64,000 nucleotides of DNA, from contig NZ_JABSSM010000025.1 in the NCBI RefSeq assembly GCF_013214165.1, positions 1 through 64,000 of the forward strand, read 5' to 3'. The notes under the pieces were generated by a model. It was given only the letters and a program-made list of their open reading frames with translations. It did not search any database and had not been told where the DNA came from. Below, piece by piece: positions 36,524-44,977 of the stretch (its first letter is position 1; each line of letters begins with the position of its first letter). A program made the position numbers and the translations under genes. This stretch comes from Shewanella sp. GTDB taxonomy: Bacteria; Pseudomonadota; Gammaproteobacteria; Enterobacterales; Shewanellaceae.

Positions 36524-39045
36524 CATAACTCCAATACCTTGCTCAGATATGTCAACAGCGACGCGTCATCCGGGCAGGTTCTCAGTTCATGACGAAAAGA
36601 CTCATGCACAATCTTACGCGCCAATTTTGAAAAGTATTTCATGTGAACATCGCCACCATCACTGTTTTTCACCGCCAGCATAAATACGATATCGACCGGC
36701 TCACCGCCTTCTTCCCACTCTATTGGCGCTTGCAGACGCAACAGACTGATGCTGTTGTGCATCACATCGTCGGTTTTACAGTGAGGGATAGCGATGCCAA
36801 AACCCAAACCTGTGCTAAACATATCTTCACGCTGCCATAATGCTTCTTCGATAGCGTCGCTGCTCCGGACCCGCCCTTGCACCAGGAGATTATCCGCCAG
36901 TATTTTAATCGCCTCTGCACGACAACTCACGTCACAATCCGTTAAGATAAGCCCACGTTCGAGGACGGGTTTACTGACTCCCGAATGATGAAACTCGGCC
37001 AGCTGCGCTTTTACCGACTCAATATCTGGGCACGCCATCACCCGTTTGACCAAGGCATGACACGCTCGGTGATCTAAACTCACCACATTAGCCTTGGCTT
37101 TGGCAATACCAGGTGCAGCCATGCTTATTTCATCGAGCCCTAACCCCACCAATAGGGGCAATAGTTGGTTGTCTGCGGCCATCTCGCCACACAGACCTAG
37201 CCAACGTCCTGCCGTCTTAGCGTCATCGACAACCTGGCTGAGTAAACGAATAAACCCTGGGTGATAATTACTATAAAGGGCGGATAAACGCTTGTTGCCA
37301 CGATCACAAGCGAGGAAATACTGTGCTAAATCATTACTGCCAATGGAAAAAAAATCAGCGTATTGGGCAAGACTATCAATCATGAAGGCTGCAGAAGGGA
37401 TCTCGAGCATCATGCCAAGCTCAGGTTTAGCATGCTCGATGTTGTCCTGCTGCAATTGAGCAATGACCTCATCGAACTGTTCACGCACCCAACGCATCTC
37501 TTCCACGCTCGCAATCATAGGGATCATGATGCGTAAGTTACCAAAGACTGCGGCACGCACTAACGCCCTCAATTGAGTGGTAAAATACGCTAAAAATTCA
37601 GGATAGGTCCTCACGGCTCGATAACCCAAAAATGGATTGTCTTCATCGCCAATATTAAAATAGCTAATGGGTTTATCGCCGCCTACATCGAACGTACGTA
37701 TGATCACCGCGCTACCATTGGCCGCTTGCAGCGCTTCTTGGTAACACAGGTATTGCTCTTGTTCGCTTGGCGCACTGTCTCGATCCATAAACAGCATTTC
37801 AGTACGGAACAGACCGATAGCATCGGCACCTTGGAGAAAGGCGCCTTTAGCCTCTGGTGACAAGGCTATATTCGCAGCAATTTCAATTCCCAGTCCATCC
37901 AGTGTGCTGGCGTTAATGTGTTTGAATGGCTGATAACATGAGGCGAGCGCGACGGCTTTTTTCTGCTCTAATTGGTAAAAACCTTGAGTTGACTGTTGAA
38001 TATTGCGCAGTAATATTCCTAAATTGCCATCGAGGGTGACGCTATCTGAGCCACGACAAAAATCTACCGCCTTGTCTGCACCCACCAACACAGGAATTCC
38101 CGCTGCGCGTGCCAACAACACGGTATGGGATGTATGGCCACCACTTTCTAATACCAAACCTAATAAGTGAGGGCCGCTTAGCGCGATAAACGCACTGGGT
38201 GTTAATGTTGCAGTGATGACTATGCTGGCTTCATTGAGGCAGACGACTTGGCTCACCGCTTCATCACCATATAACAGTCGCATTAACTGACTGCCGATAT
38301 CCTGAATATCCAAAGCCCGTTCTTGTAAATACACATTCTCGGCGCGACCCAAGCGTTCATTGAAATAATCGATCGTACTCATGATCGCTTGTGCGCAAGA
38401 CACCTCAGCCCCTCGCGCCAAATAGCCAATTATGCGTTGCGCCAATTCTGGATCTTTTACGATCGCTAAATGCGCGTTTAAGACTTGTGTTTGGGTACTT
38501 TGACTCCCCAGCCCTAGGGCGTTTAATTCATCGCTGAGTAACTGGCCTAACGCTCGCAAGCCATCCTGTATACGCTGACTCTCTAGCGCGACGCCTTGCC
38601 CTTGAATCTGCTTCATTTCAGGTGAAAAACGATGCTGACCTAACACCATAGGCTTGGCAGTAGCAACACCTTGGCTCACCGAGACTGCCGCAATATAATC
38701 TGGCTTAGTCAGTGTTAGGGATCTAGGTAGTTTAATGGCAACCTCTTGCTGTAGCTCAGGCAATGCCTCATCACAATGTTGAAAATCATGTTGGATAAAA
38801 TGTGAAAGTTTCTCAAATGCACCATGGGCCTCTTCACCCGCGATGGCGATGCGGCACCGGTCATCAAGCAACACATCGGCGGAAATCATCGCCAATACGC
38901 TCGCCATAGAAGCACGTTCGCCATTGCGCAGGTTATCTAGGTATATTTCGGCGTTAAAACCCTGGCAAATCTCGGCCAAGACACTGGCTGGGCGAGCATG
39001 GATCCCATTGGGTAATGGGCACTCAAATAATATTTCTAGATTCAT
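36523..39045 (-). CDS. PTS multiphosphoryl transfer protein: HPr-EI-EIIA fusion
   Basis: An 840-residue fusion that carries a whole PTS phosphorelay. Residues 1-85 are HPr with His16 in PNGIHARPAS. Residues about 115-680 are enzyme I with the active His near 307 in SGGHTSHTVLLARAAGIPV, RTEMLFMDRD, and GLCGEMAADNQLLPLLVGLG. Residues about 690-840 are a fructose-type EIIA with His755 in GIAIPHCKTDD. The order HPr-EI-EIIA is like E. coli FryA and unlike FruB. It takes phosphate from PEP and passes it to EIIB 1.2 kb downstream, making this transporter independent of general EI and HPr. It is 61 bp after iolB and overlaps manA by one base. Confidence 0.92.
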   Translation of the reverse strand: MNLEILFECPLPNGIHARPASVLAEICQGFNAEIYLDNLRNGERASMASVLAMISADVLLDDRCRIAIAGEEAHGAFEKLSHFIQHDFQHCDEALPELQQEVAIKLPRSLTLTKPDYIAAVSVSQGVATAKPMVLGQHRFSPEMKQIQGQGVALESQRIQDGLRALGQLLSDELNALGLGSQSTQTQVLNAHLAIVKDPELAQRIIGYLARGAEVSCAQAIMSTIDYFNERLGRAENVYLQERALDIQDIGSQLMRLLYGDEAVSQVVCLNEASIVITATLTPSAFIALSGPHLLGLVLESGGHTSHTVLLARAAGIPVLVGADKAVDFCRGSDSVTLDGNLGILLRNIQQSTQGFYQLEQKKAVALASCYQPFKHINASTLDGLGIEIAANIALSPEAKGAFLQGADAIGLFRTEMLFMDRDSAPSEQEQYLCYQEALQAANGSAVIIRTFDVGGDKPISYFNIGDEDNPFLGYRAVRTYPEFLAYFTTQLRALVRAAVFGNLRIMIPMIASVEEMRWVREQFDEVIAQLQQDNIEHAKPELGMMLEIPSAAFMIDSLAQYADFFSIGSNDLAQYFLACDRGNKRLSALYSNYHPGFIRLLSQVVDDAKTAGRWLGLCGEMAADNQLLPLLVGLGLDEISMAAPGIAKAKANVVSLDHRACHALVKRVMACPDIESVKAQLAEFHHSGVSKPVLERGLILTDCDVSCRAEAIKILADNLLVQGRVRSSDAIEEALWQREDMFSTGLGFGIAIPHCKTDDVMHNSISLLRLQAPIEWEEGGEPVDIVFMLAVKNSDGGDVHMKYFSKLARKIVHESFRHELRTCPDDASLLTYLSKVLEL

Positions 39046-39106
39046 GTATCACACTCATTATTCAACATAGACAGGTAATAAATTAGGGCTGTTTGACCAC
39101 AATGAA

Positions 39107-39925
39107 TTACTGTTTGGCAATCCAATCATGCTCAGGATCATTAGCAAACACCCAGGCACGCTTGGGACCTGCCATGACATTTAAATAATACAAATCATAA
39201 CCATGGGGAACTCCTACCGGGTGATAACCCTCGGGTACCATAACGACATCACCGTCAACCACTGTCATGGTTTCATCTACACTCAAGTCGTCGGTATAGA
39301 CCCGTTGAAAGGCGAAGCCCTGAGGAGGATTGAGGCGGTGATAGTAGGTTTCTTCTAATGCTGATTCTTGGGGCAAGTTATCCGTATCGTGTTTATGAGG
39401 CGGATATGATGACCAATTGCCCGATGGCGTGATCACCTCGGCAATCAACAAGCTTTCTGCTCGTTCATTTTCCGGTAATATGTTGCGCACCAGACGACTA
39501 TTACTCCCTTGACCACGTTGCTCGACCGAGATCTGTTGCGGTGTGATTAAACGGACCTCGGCTGAGGCATCGCCTGGGGCTGTGCATAAGGCAATCTCAG
39601 CGGGGGTTATACTTTCAATTTGGTACTCGATCCCAGCAGGGACGTAGATTGCGTAAGGAGACATGGGATCGAAGACACTATTGCGTTCACCAACATCGTC
39701 GAAACGAACCTCTCTACCCTCATCATTTAAGGTTAAAAAGTTAACCTTCCCCGACAAGATCACGATGCAAGTCTCCTGTTCACTGGCATTTTTAGTCAAT
39801 AATTTGTGCCTAGCCAGCTTATGTACGGCGAAACCAACATAACGCCAATTCGCCGACTCAGGTGTGACCCGAACGACACATCCACAGCTGTCTTCGCCGC
39901 CAGAATGTACCAGTAAATGACTCAT
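39107..39925 (-). CDS. iolB: 5-deoxy-glucuronate isomerase
   Basis: A 272-residue cupin-type isomerase converting 5-deoxyglucuronate into 5-dehydro-2-deoxygluconate, the substrate of IolC. Features include GNWSSYPPHKHDTDNL (metal-binding His and Asp) and the ETYYHRLNPPQGFAFQRVYTD stretch. AGGAGTTTT before the ATG is a strong ribosome site. It is the first gene of the minus-strand operon that continues into the PTS fusion, manA, EIIB, EIIC, phosphoesterase and mannosidase, and a regulator palindrome lies 124-139 bases upstream. Placing iolB at the head of a mannoside-PTS operon, away from the other iol genes, ties the two pathways together physically. Confidence 0.92.
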   Translation of the reverse strand: MSHLLVHSGGEDSCGCVVRVTPESANWRYVGFAVHKLARHKLLTKNASEQETCIVILSGKVNFLTLNDEGREVRFDDVGERNSVFDPMSPYAIYVPAGIEYQIESITPAEIALCTAPGDASAEVRLITPQQISVEQRGQGSNSRLVRNILPENERAESLLIAEVITPSGNWSSYPPHKHDTDNLPQESALEETYYHRLNPPQGFAFQRVYTDDLSVDETMTVVDGDVVMVPEGYHPVGVPHGYDLYYLNVMAGPKRAWVFANDPEHDWIAKQ

Positions 39926-40048
39926 AAAACTCCTCTACACTGCCTATTTTATCCTGCTATTCGACATCGAGGCACTCATTGGTCCCCCCACCTCGGCGTG
40001 TTGCAAGAAAGCGCTCAAAATGTTAAACCCCATAAGAGGGTATCTTAA

Positions 40049-40064
40049 TGGGATTTATATTTCA
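40049..40064. promoter_or_regulatory. Regulator site, iolB-PTS-mannosidase operon
   Basis: TGGGATTTATATTTCA matches 14 of 16 bases of the site before the EEP lipoprotein (TGGCATTTATATTCCA). It lies 124-139 bases before iolB and brings the PTS/mannosidase operon under the same control as the iol genes. Confidence 0.65.
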
Positions 40065-40465
40065 AACCCTCAAAATAGAACTTTTAAACCGAAATATGAC
40101 TATACGGAATTTTTGTTGCACTGGCAATGCTGGAGAGGTAAATACTTGCCGGCATCATTTTTAACGGTGGGCATAATGTCGACATCATCTTTTAGCTATC
40201 ACCTTGTTGGCTTGAGTCGTCCCAACCTCGATCTTGAGTCATGCAGAAATTCCCGTATTTATATCGAAATAGTCTAACGATGGTTCGCAATAAGGCGCCG
40301 CGCTTATCTTGCGCGCTGCCGAATGCGCCAAATAGTGATCAGCACTAAAGGCTTACCGGAGTCAGCATAAAGATTCCATTTTAATTCATTTTGGCATTTT
40401 TGATTGTTGACTTGATTTCTAATCCTGCTAGGAACGAGATTGTTCGGCACTGGAAATACAATCAT

Positions 40466-40487
40466 ATTCAGTTACAATTCAGTTACA
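40466..40487. repeat. 11-bp phased direct repeat before the Vps62-like gene
   Basis: ATTCAGTTACA occurs twice in tandem, followed by a third partial copy (ATTCAAG). The period is one helical turn. AGTTACA-N4-AGTTACA has the geometry of a Pho-box (7-bp direct repeats, 4-bp spacer), although the sequence match to PhoB sites is only partial. Confidence 0.45.
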
Positions 40488-40523
40488 ATTCAAGTGTTAA
40501 TAAGATAATCAACGAGGTGTCCC

Positions 40524-42083
40524 ATGAATTTCAATGATAAAAAATATCTTTTTTTACTGGCAATTTTGTATGCTGCCGTAAGCACTAATGTCAGTGCAAA
40601 CGACATAAAACTCGCCGTGAAATCCGTTACTCAATTTTCCTGGAAATATAATGATAGCGGCACGGATGCCGATGATGACTTGTCGATCTGGCGGCCTGAC
40701 TTAACCCATGCTCAATTTAGTGATGGATATTACAGTTTAGGTGATGTTTCTATGAGCAGCCATACAAGACCCAAGCTGGCATTTGCAGTGAAAGCGATTG
40801 CCTCTGATGCCTTAAAAAAACCCACTGGCTATGATGAGGTTTGGAATGATTCTGGCTCCGGAGGCGACTATGATGTCAAGTTCTGGCAACCCATAGCGCC
40901 CTCTGGATATACTTGCTTAGGCCATGTTGCTGTCGGAAGCTACTCTCATACTCCCGATCGCGATTGGATACGTTGCGTAAAAACCGATTATCTAAAGGCG
41001 GGAAGCTATATTAAAGTTTGGGATGATACAGGCTCCGGTGCCGATGACGATACAGGGGTATGGCAAGCATCAGTAGTATCAGGCGATGAAGCAGGACTCG
41101 CAGCCAACACATTTATTACACGGAAGAGTCACCATGTTGGCAGCCAGCAATTTTTTGTATTAGACAAGGCTAAGATCGACGGGCTAGGGTTTAACCAAGG
41201 CCCCGTAACCGATGATGATTGGAGAGCATTAGCCAGTCAATTCGCCCCGAAAGTATACTTACACGAGGATGAATCGTTTTTTCCCTCATCCGTCCCCTAT
41301 CATGCACCCTGTGGCAGTCCATTTTATGGTGACAATAACGACATTGCCGACAGCAACAACTTTCTAACCACCCCGTTAGACTGTGCTATTTGCACCAATC
41401 AGATATTCCTGCTGGGACAAAACCCGGCCTCGAACGATGTGCCTGTTTATACCAGTATCATCCAGAAAAAGTCGCCGAATATCACCACTGACGGGATCAA
41501 GCCGACAGACACAGTGACAGATATCATCTATTGGATGTTCTATCCCTACAATAGAGGCAAGTTTATTGACTGGCCACCATTAACCTACGCCGACACATAT
41601 TATGGTAACCATGTGGGTGATTGGGAACATATGACCGTCCGATTTGTCAATGGCTACCCTTATCAGGTTTATTTGAGCCAACACAGTGACGGCGATACCT
41701 ATATGTTCGGCGATAAGACGCTAGCCTTGGGGACGCAAGACGGAGGATTTGGCGCCGAGGTGTATTCAGCCGAGGGCTCACATGGATTATATGGCTATAC
41801 CGGCAATATCGTATACAAAACGATTGTTTATATCGATTTGATCGACAAAACCAGTAAAGGAATAGTCTGGGATACCAAAGATAATATTGAGGTGATCGTC
41901 TATCAAACACCGGGGCAATATGCTGGCGTTCACAGCTGGATGAATTATCAGGGACGTTGGGGAAATCCACAACAAGCCTGTATCGATAACATTGTAGATA
42001 TTGGCGTGTGTCGGCTCGAAGATGGTCCTACGGGTCCCATAAGAAAAGAGGCCTTAGATCCGGATCATTTTTCTTTAGAATAG
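40524..42083 (+). CDS. Secreted Vps62/DUF946-related protein
   Basis: A 519-residue exported protein (signal MNFNDKKYLFLLAILYAAVSTNVSA). The N-terminal half has three copies of a short repeat: WKYNDSGTDADDDLSIWRP, then VWNDSGSGGDYDVKFWQP, then VWDDTGSGADDDTGVWQ; the first two are followed by a GY(Y/T)xLG(D/H)V beta strand. The C-terminal half (about 230-500) contains conserved FAPKVYLHEDESFFPSSVP, YNRGKFIDWP, GDWEHMTVRF and a late WMNYQGRWGNP block, as in Vps62 and plant DUF946 proteins, whose biochemical role is unknown. The Asp-rich repeats suggest calcium binding. It is a lone gene with a GAGG ribosome site, phased repeats upstream and its own terminator. Confidence 0.8.
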   Translation: MNFNDKKYLFLLAILYAAVSTNVSANDIKLAVKSVTQFSWKYNDSGTDADDDLSIWRPDLTHAQFSDGYYSLGDVSMSSHTRPKLAFAVKAIASDALKKPTGYDEVWNDSGSGGDYDVKFWQPIAPSGYTCLGHVAVGSYSHTPDRDWIRCVKTDYLKAGSYIKVWDDTGSGADDDTGVWQASVVSGDEAGLAANTFITRKSHHVGSQQFFVLDKAKIDGLGFNQGPVTDDDWRALASQFAPKVYLHEDESFFPSSVPYHAPCGSPFYGDNNDIADSNNFLTTPLDCAICTNQIFLLGQNPASNDVPVYTSIIQKKSPNITTDGIKPTDTVTDIIYWMFYPYNRGKFIDWPPLTYADTYYGNHVGDWEHMTVRFVNGYPYQVYLSQHSDGDTYMFGDKTLALGTQDGGFGAEVYSAEGSHGLYGYTGNIVYKTIVYIDLIDKTSKGIVWDTKDNIEVIVYQTPGQYAGVHSWMNYQGRWGNPQQACIDNIVDIGVCRLEDGPTGPIRKEALDPDHFSLE

Positions 42084-42089
42084 CATCAT

Positions 42090-42125
42090 AACGGCTTAGC
42101 ACACATCTGCTGCCAAGCCGTTTTT
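42090..42125 (+). terminator. Terminator of the Vps62-like gene
   Basis: AACGGCTT and AAGCCGTT form the stem, followed by five Ts, just after the stop codon. Confidence 0.85.
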
Positions 42126-42225
42126 ACACCTTTGACGACTATCTTGAAACACACCGCTTACCTGCCATTTACAGCCGATTGAGTCTGAATCGTCTCAGGC
42201 TAACGAACGTATAACCTTCATAAGA

Positions 42226-43263
42226 TTATGGCGAGTCAGCCTCTGGTTCTGCCCTTGTCACCCCATGCCACTGATAATGATTATTGGCTTTCTTGCTGAC
42301 TATTCCTTCATCAAACAGCCGCTTAAAAATCTCATCCACCTCATCATTGGACAAATTTAAGTACTTGCTCACCGCCCGTTTACTGCAATTCACCCAATTC
42401 AGACTTAATGCTTGCAGCACTTGCTCGTAAGGTGATTTCTCGGCTTCAGCCACTATGTCAGCATCGTCGAAATGAGACAGTAACTCGGGTGATTTACTCT
42501 CTGCCGGGTTAAACCCCTCTATGGTCAGCGGCTTCATGTTGTGGAACTGATGGCGAAAACGATTCTCCTCGCCGATGAGGCCGACGAAGAAGGCGGCGAA
42601 GAAATCTAGCAGTACCGACAGAAAGACCACCAGGCCGAGTTGAGCCGTGCTTGCCTGAATGTTCAAGAAGCTGGCTAAACTGTCGATCAAGCCAATGACA
42701 GAGCCTTGACTGACTACGGGCAAGTTATCGCGTTCCATCGCCAGGGCTTGCTGCTCCTGTCTCAGCTTATTATTCTCTTTCTGAATACGGGTCACACCGG
42801 TGGCGATCCGCTCCATCTGAATGTATTTTTCGGCGGCAACATTATTAAGCTTGATCTGTGCATCGATAGCCTGGATCTGCATGTTGTAAGCGCTCACCTT
42901 GCTCTGCTGCACATTCACATGTTCCTGAGCCTTATTGGTGGCACTGTTAATACCGCCCACTGAGCCACCGATGGAGATGACGGCCAGCACCAGATAGAAA
43001 CCCAACGCAGAGAGCATGCCCGGATAGTTACGTCTCGCATGTCGTTCACCCACCTCATACCAGGCAAAAAATTTACCCAGTTCGAAAATCACCGCCAAAC
43101 CGCCAAACAGTAACTGCATAACAGGGTCATCATCGATGGACAGAAACAGCAATAAAGAGAATACGATGGAGGCTAAGATGGAAGCGCCGGTGAAGCTATA
43201 GACGCTCCACATGGCAAACTTACCTTTCGGAAAACGCAGGGCTAAATCTTGATTGTAAAACAT
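42226..43263 (-). CDS. Unknown membrane protein with coiled coil and C-terminal winged helix
   Basis: I do not recognise this 345-residue protein. Hydrophobic segments lie at about 19-43, 50-69 and 84-106, and a fourth at about 206-232. Between the third and fourth is a polar, probably coiled-coil region (about 107-185) rich in Gln, Lys and Glu. The C-terminal part (about 275-335: YEQVLQALSLNWVNCSKRAVSKYLNL) looks like a winged helix with VDEIFKRLFDEGIVSKK as the wing-side helix. A membrane protein ending in a DNA-binding-like domain could be a one-component regulator or a phage/plasmid-type factor; neither can be shown. It is a lone gene. Confidence 0.7.
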   Translation of the reverse strand: MFYNQDLALRFPKGKFAMWSVYSFTGASILASIVFSLLLFLSIDDDPVMQLLFGGLAVIFELGKFFAWYEVGERHARRNYPGMLSALGFYLVLAVISIGGSVGGINSATNKAQEHVNVQQSKVSAYNMQIQAIDAQIKLNNVAAEKYIQMERIATGVTRIQKENNKLRQEQQALAMERDNLPVVSQGSVIGLIDSLASFLNIQASTAQLGLVVFLSVLLDFFAAFFVGLIGEENRFRHQFHNMKPLTIEGFNPAESKSPELLSHFDDADIVAEAEKSPYEQVLQALSLNWVNCSKRAVSKYLNLSNDEVDEIFKRLFDEGIVSKKANNHYQWHGVTRAEPEADSP

Positions 43264-43549
43264 ATCTGACTTCTATTTCGGCGAGCCGATGCTCTTGGTC
43301 TGCAGCTTGGCGGCGCAGACAGAAAAATGGAGCGCCAGCATACATGAAAACCGAGCCATTTCCCTTATAAAGCATGGTTTAACAGCGCTTATTGAAGCTT
43401 TTTCAATCACAGCTGAAAAACCTGCTTAAAGCCTGCTCACCTATGTGCATCGCGTATTGATACAGTGTTATTTTTTAGTAACACCTAATATAGGTACGGA
43501 CAAACACAGCCAGATTGATATCGACTCTAGGGATTATCCCAATCGGCAT
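43264..43549. other. Intergenic, no feature recognised
   Basis: Nothing convincing is seen apart from the terminator that follows at 43550. A 76-codon frame (43445-43675) runs through that terminator into the permease gene and is not a gene. Confidence 0.5.
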
Positions 43550-43585
43550 AAAAACGGCCTTGCATCGCTATCGATACAAGGCCGT
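43550..43585 (-). terminator. Terminator of the ABC exporter operon
   Basis: ACGGCCTTG and CAAGGCCGT form a 9-bp stem. On the minus strand it is followed by a TTTTT tract, 50 bp after the permease stop. Confidence 0.85.
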
Positions 43586-43637
43586 AAATTGACTCATCCT
43601 TTATCACTCATGAATCATGAATTCAATGCAACTGAGA

Positions 43638-44894
43638 CTAATCTCTTTGCAGGGCGACGATCGGGTCCAGTTTAGCCGCCTTCTTGGCCGGGTAGAGGCC
43701 AAAACCCACACCGATAGTCATACACACTCCCAGCGCTAACACGATGGAAAAGGGGGACCAGGCCACCGGCCAACCTGCGGCGGAAGAGATCACGAACGCC
43801 AACAAGAGGCCAACACCTATGCCTATGACGCCGCCCGTGGCCGAGATGACTATACTCTCGATAAGAAACTGGCGGGCAATATCCTTGCGCCTGGCCCCTA
43901 ACGCCCTGAGTAAGCCTATCTCAGTGGTACGCTCCATGATGGTGGCCAACATGATGTTCATGATGCCTATGCCGCCCACCAGCAAGGAGATCCCCGCCAC
44001 ACAGCCCATGACAATATTGAATATCTGTTGCGTCTGCTGATGCTGAGCCAGCAAGTCCGCCGGTACCACTATGTCATAATCTTGCTCGCCGCCATGGCGA
44101 CGCTTGAGCAGATGCCTCAGGCTCTTGGCCGCCAATGATGGCTCCACCCCTTCGGCAAGTGACACCTTAAAGGCATCTAATTCATCTTCCAGACTCTTAA
44201 AATTCATCTTCTTCAGAGCCGTGGCCAGAGGAATGAATACCTCATTGCGCTCTCCACCCAGTTTAACGCCCTGAATTTTTGACTTACCACTCTGGGCATC
44301 GGTCAACACACCCACCACGGTAAACCACTGATGATTTATCTTGATCACGCTGCCGATAGCCTTTCCTTGTGGAAACAGGCCTCTGGCAGCTTCCGGACCT
44401 AATACGGCAACTTGTCGATAATGAGCCTCATCTTTTGAATCGAAGGCGCCGCCTTCACTCATTTTCAGGGCGCTCAAGTCAAAATAACTGGGCGTCACCC
44501 CCTTAACTTGAGCATCACTACGGCCTTCTAGGCTAAATAAGCTGAAGGTTTTGATCTGCTTCTCGGCGCTCCAGTTTTCCACGAAGGGTAAGGTATCTTT
44601 GGCACTCTCAACATCTCTGAGACTCAAACCTATGCTGTGCTCTCGAATCGATTTTAGCGCTTCGCCGTCCGATGTTCTGGCGTTAACTACCAGATTTCTG
44701 ACTCCCATGGACTCGATCATCTTCAGCGATTCTCGCTCCGCGCCCTCGCCCACACTCAACATGGCTATCACGGCGCCGACACCAAATATCATACCTAACA
44801 GGGTCAGAGCCGTACGCAACTTGTGATGGCGCATCTCATCGAAGGCTTGCTTTATGCCTTCGATATAAATCTTACTCTCATCGACTAAGCTCAT
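43638..44894 (-). CDS. MacB/FtsX-type ABC transporter permease
   Basis: A 418-residue permease with the four-helix MacB layout: one helix near the N-terminus (KLRTALTLLGMIFGVGAVIAML), a large periplasmic domain (about 50-285), then three helices (VMGCVAGISLLVGGIGIMNIM, FLIESIVISATGGVIGIGVG, and FSIVLALGVCMTIGVGFGLYP). The conserved ATIMERTTEIGLLRALGA coupling segment is present. MacB-type pumps use ATP to expel periplasmic substrates through an adaptor and an outer-membrane channel. The ATPase is a separate gene at the head of the operon. AGGAG eight bases upstream and an ATGA overlap with the mini-cistron show translational coupling. The substrate is unknown. Confidence 0.88.
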   Translation of the reverse strand: MSLVDESKIYIEGIKQAFDEMRHHKLRTALTLLGMIFGVGAVIAMLSVGEGAERESLKMIESMGVRNLVVNARTSDGEALKSIREHSIGLSLRDVESAKDTLPFVENWSAEKQIKTFSLFSLEGRSDAQVKGVTPSYFDLSALKMSEGGAFDSKDEAHYRQVAVLGPEAARGLFPQGKAIGSVIKINHQWFTVVGVLTDAQSGKSKIQGVKLGGERNEVFIPLATALKKMNFKSLEDELDAFKVSLAEGVEPSLAAKSLRHLLKRRHGGEQDYDIVVPADLLAQHQQTQQIFNIVMGCVAGISLLVGGIGIMNIMLATIMERTTEIGLLRALGARRKDIARQFLIESIVISATGGVIGIGVGLLLAFVISSAAGWPVAWSPFSIVLALGVCMTIGVGFGLYPAKKAAKLDPIVALQRD

Positions 44895-44977
44895 ACTCGG
44901 CTCCTTTTGGGAGGTGTGGTAATCGCAATAACATCACCTTGGTTCTGCCTCTGGGCGATCACTGTGACGATATTCAT
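44891..44977 (-). CDS. 28-codon mini-cistron, duplicated C-terminus of the adjacent adaptor
   Basis: An ATG that overlaps the stop of the adaptor gene (ATGA at 44974-44977) opens a 28-codon frame whose stop again overlaps the permease start (ATGA at 44891-44894). Its last 17 residues (NQGDVIAITTPPKRSRV) match the last 17 of the adaptor at 16 positions, while most codons differ only at synonymous positions. The duplication period is 83 bp and includes the ribosome site AGGAG for the next gene. It is either a leftover of a tandem duplication that kept both couplings, or a short real peptide or spacer cistron. No independent function is known. Confidence 0.6.
   Translation of the reverse strand: MNIVTVIAQRQNQGDVIAITTPPKRSRV

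Larger units (their letters stand above)
39926..40523. promoter_or_regulatory. Divergent region between iolB and the Vps62-like gene
   Basis: About 600 bp without a gene. It holds the iolB regulator site (40049-40064) and, next to the other gene, an 11-bp direct repeat (40466-40487). An 85-codon frame (40020-40277) overlaps the operator and lacks a ribosome site. Confidence 0.5.

Noticed and set aside
40020-40277. 85-codon frame upstream of the Vps62-like gene
   Set aside because: It overlaps the iolB operator, and has no ribosome site or recognisable motif.
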